DNA of 64,000 nucleotides from Cohnella kolymensis (GTDB lineage: Bacteria; Bacillota; Bacilli; Paenibacillales; Paenibacillaceae): contig NZ_JXAL01000033.1 of NCBI RefSeq assembly GCF_000829465.1, positions 141,305 through 205,304 of the forward strand, given 5' to 3'. Positions 1-8,800 of the stretch are shown here, piece after piece. The number at the start of each line of letters is the position of its first letter. The first letter of the stretch is position 1. A model generated the notes under the pieces. The model searched no databases. It saw nothing but the letters and a program-made list of their open reading frames with translations, and had not been told where the DNA came from. A program made the translations under genes and the position numbers.

Positions 1-101
1 TTTCATTCGTTACTGCCCTCCAACTTCAACGATAAGTAAATGTTGAACATCATTATTTTATCCTTCGTTGACTACCGTCAACCGTATTCGTTTTACGTCT
101 G

Positions 102-596
102 TTATTTTATCACTTTCTCTCGGACCAGCTGTTTAAATTGTTTTAATTGTTCATCTGTAAAAACTCGCTTGGGTATGATCGTCTGACCCCTTTTACCGTA
201 GGTTAGCATAACGAAATCTTTTGTTTCTTTCATCCCGTTGTAGTAATCCCAATCAAGGTTCGCGTTGATACTCCCTGCATTAAATACAATTCCATCATCT
301 GAAAAGGATAAAAAGTACTCTTTCCTATACTTGGGCTCTTTTCTGAACAACATCACTGGAACGATATAGTTTCTAGCAATAATAACGAATACGTATAGCA
401 AGGAAACGAGGATCATGAATGAACTGAAGAAACCGTATTGATCATTCGCTAATAAATATATGCCGTATGCAAATAGCAGCGTTACTATGAGCAAATCGAA
501 CGCAATTCGTTTCGTATCCCCATGGGATTGGATCATCGCCGATTTAAACTCTTGTTCACTGTATTTAAACTTAAGGTCTATGATGCTATTCTTCAT
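102..596 (-). CDS. YcxB-like membrane protein
   Basis: A 164-residue protein with two adjacent hydrophobic helices (about residues 32-50 and 57-75), followed by a soluble domain ending in a conserved-looking IPKRVFTDEQLKQF segment. That layout, with two N-terminal helices and a C-terminal IPK(R)xF motif, is typical of the YcxB-like family, whose function is unknown. It is the last gene of a three-gene minus-strand set: it begins 6 bases after the esterase stop codon, and its AAGGAG ribosome site lies inside the esterase's last codons. Membrane location is seen from the helices; any role is unknown. Confidence 0.75.
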   Translation of the reverse strand: MKNSIIDLKFKYSEQEFKSAMIQSHGDTKRIAFDLLIVTLLFAYGIYLLANDQYGFFSSFMILVSLLYVFVIIARNYIVPVMLFRKEPKYRKEYFLSFSDDGIVFNAGSINANLDWDYYNGMKETKDFVMLTYGKRGQTIIPKRVFTDEQLKQFKQLVREKVIK

Positions 597-602
597 TGGG
601 CG

Positions 603-1517
603 TTATTTCTCCTTTTCCATCGGATCAGAATAAAACATTAAGTATTGGGCAATTTGGCGAGACCAATATTTATAATCATGACCACCAGGTTGGATTACAT
701 ACTGGACATTCATTTTGTTCGCTGTCAGCATGGTAAACAACGTTTTGTTGCCCTCAATTAACCAAGAATGATCCATATCACCATGATCTAAATACACCGA
801 TAGCCCATTATTAACGACATGATCTGCTAAGTAGACCGGGTCAATATTCTCTCTGTCACGTCCGTTCTGGAATAACCATCCAATGCCTGAACCTGCGTTT
901 ACGTCAAGCCTTAGCGCTGCGCTGTGACCCCCAACCTTGCTAAATAGATCAGGATGAGCAAATGCCAAATACAGTGCGCTGAAGCCGCCCATCGAAAGGC
1001 CGCCGACATAGCGTCCGTCCCTGCTTTGAATGGTGCTGTAGTTTGAATCCACATAGGGAATCAACTCTTTAACAATAAAGTCTTCATATAATCCTTCATT
1101 GTGGTCTCCAACCTTTTTATTAGTCGAAGATGTGTTTACCCCATAACTATTGTCAATCATTGGGCTCACAATGATCATAGGCTTTATCTTCTGTTCTTTG
1201 ATTAGACGGTCGGCGGTTCGGTCGATATGAGCTGCACTTATTCCAAAAAATCCGTTAAACCAACTGTTTTCATTACCGTCTTTTCCATGCAGCAAATAAA
1301 GCACCGGGTATTTCTGCGCTTCATTGTACCCATGCGGCAAATAGATATTTACGTTTTGATTTTTCATTAAGGAATTACTATATATCTCAGTTTCAATAAT
1401 ACGCGGATGATAGAATTCACAGATGATTGCGCCGAAGTTAAAGCCGTTCATCACCAATACGACTAGAAGCAGTAAGGAAATTACTGAAATAATGCTTTTA
1501 CTAACTTTCTTATACAT
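603..1517 (-). CDS. Membrane-anchored or secreted esterase, esterase D/feruloyl-esterase-like alpha/beta hydrolase
   Basis: A 304-residue alpha/beta hydrolase. Residues 8-32 form an uncleaved signal anchor or signal peptide, so the enzyme acts outside the membrane. The nucleophile elbow GLSMGG has its serine at about 175. An aspartate in YLDHGDMDHSW (about 245) and a histidine in PGGHDYKYW (about 280) complete a likely triad. The domain resembles the esterase D / S-formylglutathione hydrolase / xylanase-Z esterase group, which cleaves carboxylic ester bonds; the substrate cannot be read from sequence. The ATG is preceded by GAGGGAAAG. It lies 12 bases after the lipoprotein gene and directly before the YcxB-like gene. 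Confidence 0.8.
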   Translation of the reverse strand: MYKKVSKSIISVISLLLLVVLVMNGFNFGAIICEFYHPRIIETEIYSNSLMKNQNVNIYLPHGYNEAQKYPVLYLLHGKDGNENSWFNGFFGISAAHIDRTADRLIKEQKIKPMIIVSPMIDNSYGVNTSSTNKKVGDHNEGLYEDFIVKELIPYVDSNYSTIQSRDGRYVGGLSMGGFSALYLAFAHPDLFSKVGGHSAALRLDVNAGSGIGWLFQNGRDRENIDPVYLADHVVNNGLSVYLDHGDMDHSWLIEGNKTLFTMLTANKMNVQYVIQPGGHDYKYWSRQIAQYLMFYSDPMEKEK

Positions 1518-1529
1518 GCTTTCCCTCGC

Positions 1530-2198
1530 TCATTGAGTGCTTACCGTTATGGCGACTCGAATCGGCGGATTTGACTCCATCTGTGTTCTCCCGGATGTGA
1601 TCGCCAATTTTTGTCCCTGGTCTGTTTTGTCAAAGACATCTTTATCAACGATATACCATGCCGAATCGCTGTCGTTTGTTTCAGAAACCACTAAAAGTTC
1701 GGAATATTTTCCATTTGTTCTTTTATCCACAACAATTCCATCCATTGGTTTCTGTGGTTCAGTCCATGACAAAATCTCTTTTATCTTGTACGCTGCGGAC
1801 TCGGACAGAGTATACATTTTCATCGTATTTTCCAAATTCATCATAGAACCGCCATGCTTCTTTTCGTCGATCCAAAGATAGTATTCCGCGGTACCGAGTA
1901 CTACTTTATAGGGTGGAAATATCATTTTCACTGCTCCAGGCATTGGCTCTGCCGTTTCAAACGCATCAAGAAATACATTAATTCTATCTTTATCAGTTAT
2001 CGTGTGCAGGAGGGAAACGACTGCATCGGATCCTGGACTAGCGGCGGCTTTCATCTGGTAAACAGCAAGTTTTTCATTGGATCCGGGCATGGGTTTCGCT
2101 GACTGCTCGGATGGCTGTGTTGCTGGAGTTATCGTGTTTGGCGATTGACAGCCTGCAATAATTATAAATATTACCATTAAAGAAATAACTTTTCTCAT
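1530..2198 (-). CDS. Putative lipoprotein of unknown function
   Basis: A 222-residue protein opening with a short basic and hydrophobic signal that ends in the lipobox IIAGC (Cys at about 16). It is therefore predicted to be a lipid-anchored surface protein. A Pro/Thr/Ser/Gln-rich linker (about 18-40) leads to a globular domain that I do not recognise. An AGGAGG ribosome site lies 8 bases before the ATG. It is the first gene of the lipoprotein-esterase-YcxB set, so a cell-envelope role is a reasonable inference, but no enzymatic motif is visible. Confidence 0.75.
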   Translation of the reverse strand: MRKVISLMVIFIIIAGCQSPNTITPATQPSEQSAKPMPGSNEKLAVYQMKAAASPGSDAVVSLLHTITDKDRINVFLDAFETAEPMPGAVKMIFPPYKVVLGTAEYYLWIDEKKHGGSMMNLENTMKMYTLSESAAYKIKEILSWTEPQKPMDGIVVDKRTNGKYSELLVVSETNDSDSAWYIVDKDVFDKTDQGQKLAITSGRTQMESNPPIRVAITVSTQ

Positions 2199-2311
2199 TT
2201 TTTTTGCCTCCTATGGTGCCGCTGCTCTCTATGTTCTTTCCTCTATTGACGCCTAAACTCTCTTGAAGGTTGCCGCGTCGAGGCGAGCCCCATAAAATGG
2301 AGGAAATCAAT

Positions 2312-2446
2312 ATGGGACAGGAACATCGGGCTCAACTGAGGAATGCCCGGACATTTTTACAACAGGAAAAATGGCTGATGAGGACTGGATTGCTCGGCTT
2401 TCTGTTAGCAGCCGTGTGCGGGATTTGGACGCTTATTAGGTCTTGA
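2312..2446 (+). CDS. Small membrane protein, 44 residues, unknown
   Basis: An open frame encoding 44 residues. It has a polar, charged first half (MGQEHRAQLRNARTFLQQEK) and a single hydrophobic helix (about residues 25-42) ending in Arg-Ser-stop. A strong GGAGGAA ribosome site (2299-2305) sits 8 bases before the ATG. The frame is divergent from the lipoprotein gene and fills an otherwise empty gap. The site plus the amphipathic-then-transmembrane layout make it a plausible real small protein, but I do not recognise a family. Confidence 0.5.
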   Translation: MGQEHRAQLRNARTFLQQEKWLMRTGLLGFLLAAVCGIWTLIRS

Positions 2447-2503
2447 TTGGGATCGGAGTGTCGATTCGGATTGTCAAATTAATTTTTCAGCCTAATGCGC
2501 CCA

Positions 2504-2926
2504 CTATAAAGATTTCACGATCTGGTCAATGATTCGCGCCATACTTCTCGTCATTCGCTCCTCGGCTTCATGGAAGAAGAGATATCGATATCCATCGACC
2601 TCCGGCAATAATTTCTTACTCTTCGGATGTTCAAAATAGGAAGAGCAAACTAAATCATTCACATCGGGTAGTGCAGCTGTCTTCCACATAAAAAGATGTA
2701 AATCCTTATTCTGCATATACTGAAAGACGCCCAAATCCTGCAGTTCATTCGGATTAAGCACGATGCCCGTTTCTTCTTTTGTTTCCCGACAGCAAACATC
2801 GATCGGTAATTCTCCTTCTTCTTTAAGCCCCTTGGGCAGATCATAAAAAGAATTCCCTGTGGAATGACAAGCTAAATATTTGCTGCTGCCATCTGTGATG
2901 AAGATGCCCACTGAAGTGTTTTTCAT
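2504..2926 (-). CDS. Nudix hydrolase
   Basis: A 140-residue single-domain Nudix protein. The Nudix box is complete, from G33 through E39 to R47-E48, E51-E52 and G54 (GX5EX7REUXEEXGU), so it should bind Mg2+ and hydrolyse a nucleoside diphosphate linked to another group. The real substrate is unknown. Its ATG overlaps the stop codon of the upstream methyltransferase (ATGA) and no separate ribosome site is visible, so translation is probably coupled. The pair may act together on a nucleotide or cofactor, but that is inference. Confidence 0.85.
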   Translation of the reverse strand: MKNTSVGIFITDGSSKYLACHSTGNSFYDLPKGLKEEGELPIDVCCRETKEETGIVLNPNELQDLGVFQYMQNKDLHLFMWKTAALPDVNDLVCSSYFEHPKSKKLLPEVDGYRYLFFHEAEERMTRSMARIIDQIVKSL

Positions 2927-3639
2927 TGATTTTTCTGTACAGCAAAAATAATCGATTGAGCGCGAAACTGCGACGGTTTATCGTATTTCTCTTCGTCAAT
3001 CGACTGCAATTTCGTTCTATACTCAAGTACATTCCAACCTCTATAGGTCTCTTCTAAAATGGAAAAAGCTCTTTCCGTCGGCAGATTAAGCTCGATCAGT
3101 GGTTGCAGCTCACGGCCGGTATCTGTTTCAATCTCCTGCACATTCGTATTCATCTCTATGCAGTGGATGCCGCCAAGCTTTGTGCCGCGCTTCATTCGCT
3201 CAAGCACCTGTACCAGCGCCTCCTCCGATGAGACATGCTCAAGACAGCCGCATGCGATAATATAGTCGTAAGCATCTTCTCTTATTTCCGCACGTTCAGC
3301 ATCGCTTTTATCAGCTTCAATCAGATCGGAAACTCCATATTCTTGAGCATTTTCACGCAGCTTAGCTACCGCTTCATCAAGCAAGTCCAGCCCGACCACT
3401 TTACTGCTTGTATTCTTAAGGGCAATCGCAATCGGAATGGTATTGCGCCCGGCGCCACAGCCGAGATCGAGCACATTCACATCGGTTTTGTGCAGCAACA
3501 ACCGGTCCAGCAGCTCCATTACAAGTGGAATGGGCTTGGACATCCACGTGCCGGGCTCTAAAATTTCGTTATCTTCGTAGAGCTCTTTATGATAATTCGC
3601 TTCAGCCCTGCGCGCCTCGTCGAAATTTGCTTGACTCAT
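2923..3639 (-). CDS. Class I SAM-dependent methyltransferase
   Basis: A 238-residue methyltransferase. The SAM-binding motif I is VLDLGCGAG (about residues 56-64), followed by an acidic motif II (VVGLDLL) and a motif near CGCLEHV. The frame could extend 16 codons upstream, but the ATG at 3639 is chosen because GGAGGGGG lies 7 bases before it. Family members methylate small molecules, proteins or nucleic acids, and the target cannot be deduced here. It overlaps the following Nudix gene by four bases. Confidence 0.8.
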   Translation of the reverse strand: MSQANFDEARRAEANYHKELYEDNEILEPGTWMSKPIPLVMELLDRLLLHKTDVNVLDLGCGAGRNTIPIAIALKNTSSKVVGLDLLDEAVAKLRENAQEYGVSDLIEADKSDAERAEIREDAYDYIIACGCLEHVSSEEALVQVLERMKRGTKLGGIHCIEMNTNVQEIETDTGRELQPLIELNLPTERAFSILEETYRGWNVLEYRTKLQSIDEEKYDKPSQFRAQSIIFAVQKNQ

Positions 3640-3692
3640 TACAACGCCCCCTCCATACAAACGCTTCTTCTGTCTAAATATACCCAATAACG

Positions 3693-3717
3693 AAAAAATC
3701 CGCCCAGAGGACGGATT
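3693..3717 (-). terminator. Rho-independent terminator after the rlmN-type gene
   Basis: On the minus strand the stem AATCCG...CGGATT is followed by a run of six T. It lies 8 bases after the stop codon of the rRNA methylase gene and separates it from the methyltransferase/Nudix pair. Confidence 0.75.
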
Positions 3718-3724
3718 CTTTGTT

Positions 3725-4786
3725 TTATGTGGCTGCCCGGATTTGTTTGCTTCTTAATTGCCCGCAAGCGGCATCAATATCTGCCCCGTGTTCCATGCGA
3801 ACACTGCAGCTAATGCCTTGCTTCTTCAACGTATCATAGAAAGCGCGAACCGATTCCTGCTCGCTTCTTTGATATTGACTGTGTTCATCCACAGGATTAT
3901 ATGGGATTAGGTTAACATTAGCGAGATCGCGTCGATCTCCAATCAGCTCAGCCAGCTCAACAGCATGTTCTCTGCGGTCATTAACATCCTTCAGCAGGAT
4001 ATATTCCAGCGTAATTCTCCGGTTTGTTTTTTCTAAATAGTAATCAATAGCCTTCATCAGTTTCTCTATTGGAATGGCGCGGTTTATTTTCATGATTCGT
4101 GTTCGCAGTTCGTTATTCGGCGCATGCAACGAGATAGCAAGGTTCACCTGCAAATCGCTGTCGGCGAATTCATAAATTTTCTCGGCCAGGCCGCTTGTTG
4201 AGACCGTGATATGTCTTGGACCGATTGCAAGTCCTTTGTGATCTTTCACAGTCCTGATGAAGTTCGCCATGTTGTCATAGTTATCGAACGGCTCGCCGAT
4301 CCCCATCACTACAATGTGACTTACACGTTCACCCTGCTTTGTTTGATCCAGATGACGCTGGACCTTCATAATTTGTCCCACAATCTCGCCGCTGGACAAA
4401 TCACGGCTTTTGGCTAATAATCCGCTGGCACAAAAGCTGCATCCGATGTTACAGCCGACTTGCGTCGTGACACAAACCGATAAACCGAACTTGTGGCTCA
4501 TCAGCACCGTCTCAATCAAGTTGCCGTCCTGCAATCGAAACAAAAACTTAATCGTTCCGTCGGACGATTCTTGCTTTAAATGCTCTTCCAAAGTCTCAAT
4601 GACAAAATGATCCGCCAATAACTGAGTACATTCTTTATTTACATCAGCCATCTCGGCAAAGCTCGTCACCCGCTTCCGATAAAGCCATTCCCAAACCTGG
4701 TTCGCACGAAACTTCGTATGCCCATGTTCCTGCAGCCACGCCGTCAGCTGATCTAATGTCAATCCATAAATGGATGGTTTATTCAT
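3725..4786 (-). CDS. rlmN: 23S rRNA (adenine-2503-C2)-methyltransferase, RlmN type
   Basis: A 353-residue radical-SAM methylase of the RlmN/Cfr family, which methylates A2503 of 23S rRNA (and A37 of some tRNAs). The radical-SAM cluster cysteines are C112, C116 and C119 in CNIGCSFC. The GEP motif occurs in [12 protein letters not shown], and a conserved late cysteine sits in DAACGQL (about 341), used with a second catalytic cysteine. The [16 protein letters not shown] start is typical of RlmN. It stands alone with its own terminator rather than beside fmt/rsmB/prpC as in many Bacillales, so it may be a second copy. Cfr was considered and judged less likely. Confidence 0.85.
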   Translation of the reverse strand: MNKPSIYGLTLDQLTAWLQEHGHTKFRANQVWEWLYRKRVTSFAEMADVNKECTQLLADHFVIETLEEHLKQESSDGTIKFLFRLQDGNLIETVLMSHKFGLSVCVTTQVGCNIGCSFCASGLLAKSRDLSSGEIVGQIMKVQRHLDQTKQGERVSHIVVMGIGEPFDNYDNMANFIRTVKDHKGLAIGPRHITVSTSGLAEKIYEFADSDLQVNLAISLHAPNNELRTRIMKINRAIPIEKLMKAIDYYLEKTNRRITLEYILLKDVNDRREHAVELAELIGDRRDLANVNLIPYNPVDEHSQYQRSEQESVRAFYDTLKKQGISCSVRMEHGADIDAACGQLRSKQIRAAT

Positions 4787-4874
4787 TCGTTGACCTCATT
4801 TCAAATGCAAATCCTCATTTATCTATGATACGATTCCCCGTACCACTATTCAACTATGTCGCTTAATTGGCTTG

Positions 4875-4903
4875 TTGCATTGCAAACGGCGTATCTGTAA
4901 TAT
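4875..4903 (+). promoter_or_regulatory. Sigma-A-type promoter for the gene at 4959
   Basis: TTGCAT (4875-4880) and TAATAT (4898-4903) are separated by 17 bases, and the downstream gene begins 55 bases further on behind a GGAGG site (4941-4945). Confidence 0.55.
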
Positions 4904-4958
4904 TATTTTGAACAATTAATCGATCGGATCTTTCAATAACGGAGGTCGTTAACAAGCT

Positions 4959-5705
4959 ATGGCGTACAATTTTCTCATTGAGCCCTCAGGATACAACGCA
5001 TTCGATAATGAGGGGGAACAGATTGAAAAATGCAAGGAATGGGTTCTGCTCTCAGAGAAAGCTTCAAAAATCAAAACATTTTACTATAAGCGAAACAATA
5101 TGAGCCTGCCTTGCAGCATCATCGGATATGTGGACAGAATGACCGCTGTAATCGAATTCGACAACAGACAAAAGCACTGTATCCACCCTTCGTACCTGAA
5201 AGAGATGCAGGCCTCTAATTTCAATCAGAAACTTACAACCTCAGCGGAAGAATCGGTCAGTCCCGAGGAGATCCCCCTTGAACAAGCCGCATCCATAGAT
5301 GAAATCCATGCAGCTCCTGAACCCCCTGTTGACGCAGAAGCCAAAGCTGACGTGCCTCAGGCAGAGCAACCGAAAGGTAAAGCCAAAAAAGAAAAAGCAG
5401 CAAAGCTGCAGCTTCCTGATGAAAAAGTGAAAATGACCGCAACGGTTAAGGAATTCACGACTGTGCCCAACAACTTCTCCGATAACGACGATGAAGTGGT
5501 CATTTACGAAAACGTGTCCATTGACGAGCCGCAAACAGATCTTGGGGTCGCCTGGTCCAGCCACAGCGCCACACTTAAAAAGATGGAATTGGAAATCGGG
5601 GATAAGATCACATTTGAAGCAAAAATTATAACCAAAAAACTCACTAGACACCCCGTACCTTATAAAATTAACAATCCATCGAAAATAGCAAAAGAACAAT
5701 CATGA
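4959..5705 (+). CDS. Hypothetical protein with two domains joined by an acidic Ala/Pro/Lys-rich linker
   Basis: A 248-residue soluble protein that I do not recognise. Residues 1-88 form one compact region with Cys at 24, 53 and 76. Residues about 90-150 are a low-complexity linker rich in Glu, Ala, Pro and Lys. Residues about 155-240 form a second small beta-rich-looking domain (KMTATVKEFTTVPNNF...), reminiscent of an OB-like fold, though I cannot prove this. GGAGG lies 13 bases upstream and a sigma-A-like promoter precedes it. It is a single-gene unit closed by a strong terminator. The domain-linker-domain layout suggests a binding or adaptor protein. Confidence 0.7.
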   Translation: MAYNFLIEPSGYNAFDNEGEQIEKCKEWVLLSEKASKIKTFYYKRNNMSLPCSIIGYVDRMTAVIEFDNRQKHCIHPSYLKEMQASNFNQKLTTSAEESVSPEEIPLEQAASIDEIHAAPEPPVDAEAKADVPQAEQPKGKAKKEKAAKLQLPDEKVKMTATVKEFTTVPNNFSDNDDEVVIYENVSIDEPQTDLGVAWSSHSATLKKMELEIGDKITFEAKIITKKLTRHPVPYKINNPSKIAKEQS

Positions 5706-5735
5706 AAAGAAGGCTGCTCCACAGCCTTCTTCAAT
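5706..5735. terminator. Bidirectional terminator
   Basis: The stem GAAGGCTG-CTCCA-CAGCCTTC (5709-5729) has T-rich flanks on both sides. It serves the plus-strand gene ending at 5705 and the minus-strand VanX-like gene ending at 5753. Confidence 0.8.
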
Positions 5736-5752
5736 TTCATTCAACATCGAAA

Positions 5753-6337
5753 TCAAGTTCCGTGAGCCGAGATCTGGCCTAAATAGTCGAAATTACTACC
5801 CATATCCACTTCTTTGCCCGTTATTTTGTCCACGATCGTTAAATCAACGGTGCTGCCTCTCGAATGTCCTGACCTGCTTGCGAGGTATCCGAGTTTGAAC
5901 AATTTCCTTTTATCTACATTCGGATAAAAGGTTTTTTTCATTTTTGTATCGTTAATGTCTTTAGACCATGTTTTAAAATCATTAACGGACTTTTGTGGAC
6001 GGTAAGCGTCAAAGATCTTCAGCCTATAACCCTTAACTTCCAGATCATTGTTGACAGCCTTTAAAGCCTTAGCTGCCTGACTGGACATGATCGCCAGTGG
6101 AGCTTTGTAGCCCACTACACGTCTGCCGATAAAATTGTATTCGCTGTAATAACGAATGTCATATTGAGCGGTTGGAATGACTTCGTCTAAGTACACAAAA
6201 CCCTTGGGCAAATGGCGTTGCTTCACCGCTTTCTCACTGCCTGTATTTGCAGCTGCCACTGTAGAAACGTAAACAAACATATAGAGAAAGGATACGGCAA
6301 TTAAAGTAAGCTGCCTGCAAGTTTTCACTAGATTCAT
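5753..6337 (-). pseudogene. Truncated D-Ala-D-Ala dipeptidase (VanX/DdpX, M15D), C-terminus missing
   Basis: About 194 residues with a signal peptide (residues 1-30) and the first part of an M15D dipeptidase: the active-site arginine in FDAYRPQ, and the zinc ligands His and Asp of SGHSRGSTVDLT. Family members go on after the DMGxxFD motif with a helix and then an ExxWH motif, which supplies the catalytic Glu and the third zinc ligand. Here the frame stops at ...GQISAHGT, and the shared terminator follows within about 20 bases. No other frame supplies the missing part. It is therefore probably inactive. Start at 6337 chosen for GAAGGGA and the signal peptide. Confidence 0.7.
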
Positions 6338-6455
6338 TAGGCTTGATCCCTTCTTATACTCGTTTACTCTCTGCCAGTTGAACAAGTGATGAAACGCAAT
6401 CGATCGTCATAAGGATGACAACTAAGATAGCGTATCGCTTTGGAGGGATATTCAA

Positions 6456-7313
6456 ATGCCGAAAGCATTAATACGACTCGAGGATATCGGTCCCGGAGGT
6501 TATTACGAGACGGCGGAAAATCAAATAAAGTTACTCGTTATTGCAGATTATCTATATTCTTGCAAAGTGCCTTTTCACGTTGCGGTCATTTCTCGTTTCA
6601 TTGATCCAGGGCGCGGAATCGATCACTCCATCGGCAATCCATACGATTCCTTTGCCTCAAGATTCTCTCAAACTCTACATGCATTAACCGCACGCGGAGC
6701 GTCCCTCGGCATGCATGGCTATACTCACCAGTACGGCCGGTCTGTCAGCGCTGAGGGTTATGAATTTGCTTATTCGGGCTGCAGCAAAGACTGTCCGCCG
6801 GACGATTCACCGGATTCTTTATCGGCGGCCGAACGGTTTCAGCGTTCATACGCCTACAGCCGATATTCCATGGCATTGTCTGCATTTCAAGCGGCAGGAT
6901 TGCGGCCGGATTGGTGGGAAACCCCTCATTACGCGGCATCCGAAGTTCAGCGAAAAATTCTGGAGGCTTGCAGTTTGCTGATTTACGAAGACAATCCGGA
7001 CGTCCCTCACAGCCGGCAAGTGACTTATCGTAAGTCCAAATCGATTCTCGGAAAGAGTTTTTACGTACCGACGCCTCTCGGTTATGTAGGCGGCGCAACC
7101 GTGGAGCAAGATGTGAAAAGAATAATAAACCTAGTGAACGAATTCGGTGACGATGATCTGGCTTCTTTCTTTTATCATCCGTTTCTCGAATTTCCCTATA
7201 TTCACATCCGCAGCAATGCTTCACCCTATTATGACGAAGGTTCTCCCCTGAAAACTCTTATTCAACACATGCTGTCTCATGGCCGGCGCTTTGTCCACAT
7301 TTTGGACTTATGA
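6456..7313 (+). CDS. DUF2334 polysaccharide-deacetylase-like protein
   Basis: A 285-residue protein of the DUF2334 branch of the carbohydrate-esterase-4-like NodB fold. Characteristic segments are RLEDIGPGG near the start (metal-binding Asp), [10 protein letters not shown] at about 88-97 (His pair), the WETPHY segment, and YHPF near the end. Such proteins are predicted to remove acetyl or acyl groups from cell-surface sugars, but few have been tested. No signal peptide is seen, so it may act inside the cell or rely on another export route. GGAGGG precedes the ATG. It converges with, and overlaps by 6 bases, the minus-strand hydrolase. Confidence 0.75.
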   Translation: MPKALIRLEDIGPGGYYETAENQIKLLVIADYLYSCKVPFHVAVISRFIDPGRGIDHSIGNPYDSFASRFSQTLHALTARGASLGMHGYTHQYGRSVSAEGYEFAYSGCSKDCPPDDSPDSLSAAERFQRSYAYSRYSMALSAFQAAGLRPDWWETPHYAASEVQRKILEACSLLIYEDNPDVPHSRQVTYRKSKSILGKSFYVPTPLGYVGGATVEQDVKRIINLVNEFGDDDLASFFYHPFLEFPYIHIRSNASPYYDEGSPLKTLIQHMLSHGRRFVHILDL

Positions 7314-8201
7314 GTTTCGGCATTCGTTGCCCTCGACTTCGCTCAAAAATCCTCGTATCGTCTTCACATACTCCTCGGTTTCTTCCAAGTAGCTGATGTG
7401 GGCGCTGTGTTCAAAAATATGGATCTCGGAATCCGGCACGAGAGACTGATAGTATGCTGTCGATTCAGGAGCCGCTTCGTCATACCGGCCGCATACAAAC
7501 AGTGATGGGATATCCATTTTATGAAGCTCGGGTGTTACGTCGAAAGTTTTTAGGTTTCCTGTCGGGAAGAACTCTGAAGGTCCCCACATCGTCATATAGA
7601 TTTCCTTATTCCCTTTAGCACGACTTTCAGTCAGAATAGCCGGCCACGGATCAGCTCTGCAAACATGCCTTTTGTAGTAATCTGTCATGGCAACTTGATA
7701 CTCTTCGGAGCTTGTTGTTCCTTGCTCCTCATGACGGGCAATGGTTTGCTGGACGTCTTCGGGCAATTGTGTCAGGAAACGGTCCGCGTCTTGCTTCCAG
7801 CGTTCGGCACTTAGACATGGACTTGAAAAAATAACACTTCGAACGCCCGAATGTTCCCTATTGATCAGATAGGATGCGGCGAACATCGTGCCCCAGGAAT
7901 GCCCCAAGAGGTGTACTTCTTTTAAATCCAGCGCTTCCCGTACGCGAACCAGTTCGTCTACAAAACGCTCCGTTCTCCACAGTGACGGATCATCCGGTCT
8001 GTCCGAATTTCCCGAGCCAAGCTGATCATAGAAAATAACCGGCCGTTCATCCGCCAACACGTCGAGCACCGATCTTAGCGGATCGTGAGTATTACCTGGG
8101 CCGCCGTGGAGTACAAGCAAAGGCGTCTTACCGCCTTCACCTACGCGTATGTACCACACCCTGCCTCCAGGGACGTCAATATAGCCCTCATCGCTTTTCA
8201 A
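7308..8201 (-). CDS. Proline iminopeptidase-family alpha/beta hydrolase (S33)
   Basis: A 297-residue hydrolase of peptidase family S33. Visible parts are the oxyanion segment LHGGPGN (about 32-38), the [10 protein letters not shown] segment typical of prolyl iminopeptidases, the nucleophile elbow GHSWG (about 100-104), an Asp in CGRYDEAAP, and a His in [12 protein letters not shown]. Family enzymes remove N-terminal proline from peptides, although some act on other amides or esters. It starts at TTG with GGAGG 8 bases upstream. It is monocistronic; a terminator separates it from the DinB gene upstream. Confidence 0.8.
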   Translation of the reverse strand: MKSDEGYIDVPGGRVWYIRVGEGGKTPLLVLHGGPGNTHDPLRSVLDVLADERPVIFYDQLGSGNSDRPDDPSLWRTERFVDELVRVREALDLKEVHLLGHSWGTMFAASYLINREHSGVRSVIFSSPCLSAERWKQDADRFLTQLPEDVQQTIARHEEQGTTSSEEYQVAMTDYYKRHVCRADPWPAILTESRAKGNKEIYMTMWGPSEFFPTGNLKTFDVTPELHKMDIPSLFVCGRYDEAAPESTAYYQSLVPDSEIHIFEHSAHISYLEETEEYVKTIRGFLSEVEGNECRNS

Positions 8202-8260
8202 GTTCGCTGCCTCCGTTCACATTTTAAAAAATTCAATTCGCATATTTGCTTTATTGTACC

Positions 8261-8296
8261 AAAAAGCTCCCGCAGGTGTGGATACCTGGCGGGAGC
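8261..8296 (-). terminator. Terminator after the DinB gene
   Basis: On the minus strand GCTCCCGC (8296-8289) pairs with GCGGGAGC (8273-8266) and is followed by TTTTT. It closes the kinase-peptidase-DinB operon. Confidence 0.75.
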
Positions 8297-8309
8297 TTGC
8301 ATGAACACA

Positions 8310-8792
8310 TTAGACAGCGGGAGGTTCTATATTCATTTGCGTCCATTCATCGCGTGAAGGTCCGTAAACTCCAGTCACAGGAAGACCCGCTTGCCGCATC
8401 AACACCGTCATTTGCCCGCGGTGGTGGGTTTGGTGGCTGATCAGAATGGACAGTGTCAGCCCGACCGGCCATTGTTCACCGTACATCTCCCGTACTTCCA
8501 GCAAAGATTCATCCGTCCATTGCTTATGAATCGCTTCCAGCAAAGCCTCGCTCGCATTTCGGTAACTGTCCGCTATGACTTGAGCGGATGAAGGTAAAGA
8601 CGTATCGTGATGCGGGGCTTCGAAATCGAGCCCAGTACGGGACATCATCTCGTGCAGGGAAGTCGTGATGTGCCAAGCGATACGGCCCAGCGTCCGATCC
8701 TGCGGGGTAACTTCTTGCGCTAAGGATTCATCGGTCAAAACATCGAGCAGCTTTTGGGTGGACGCACTTTCATGCTTCACACGAACATACAT
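8310..8792 (-). CDS. DinB-family protein
   Basis: A 160-residue four-helix-bundle protein of the DinB/YfiT-like superfamily. Histidines in WHITTSLHE (about 45-53) and HQTHHRGQ (about 124-131) are placed like the metal ligands of this family. Bacillus DinB is DNA-damage induced, but most homologues are thiol transferases or of unknown function. A GAAGGAG site lies almost against the ATG, so a GTG four codons later is an alternative start. It follows the M3 peptidase by 8 bases in the same operon. Confidence 0.8.
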   Translation of the reverse strand: MYVRVKHESASTQKLLDVLTDESLAQEVTPQDRTLGRIAWHITTSLHEMMSRTGLDFEAPHHDTSLPSSAQVIADSYRNASEALLEAIHKQWTDESLLEVREMYGEQWPVGLTLSILISHQTHHRGQMTVLMRQAGLPVTGVYGPSRDEWTQMNIEPPAV

Positions 8793-8800
8793 TCTCCTTC

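Noticed and set aside
1..101. Hairpin GTTGAC-TACC-GTCAAC near the left edge as a terminator
   Set aside because: No T run follows on either strand.
3725..4786. Cfr-type resistance methylase instead of RlmN
   Set aside because: The GEP form of the motif (MGIGEPFDN), the RlmN-like N-terminus and the length fit RlmN. Cfr proteins usually carry a GEA form.
5241..5699. 152-codon minus-strand frame with Cys/Phe-rich product
   Set aside because: Shadow of the plus-strand gene at 4959, which has its own promoter, ribosome site and terminator.
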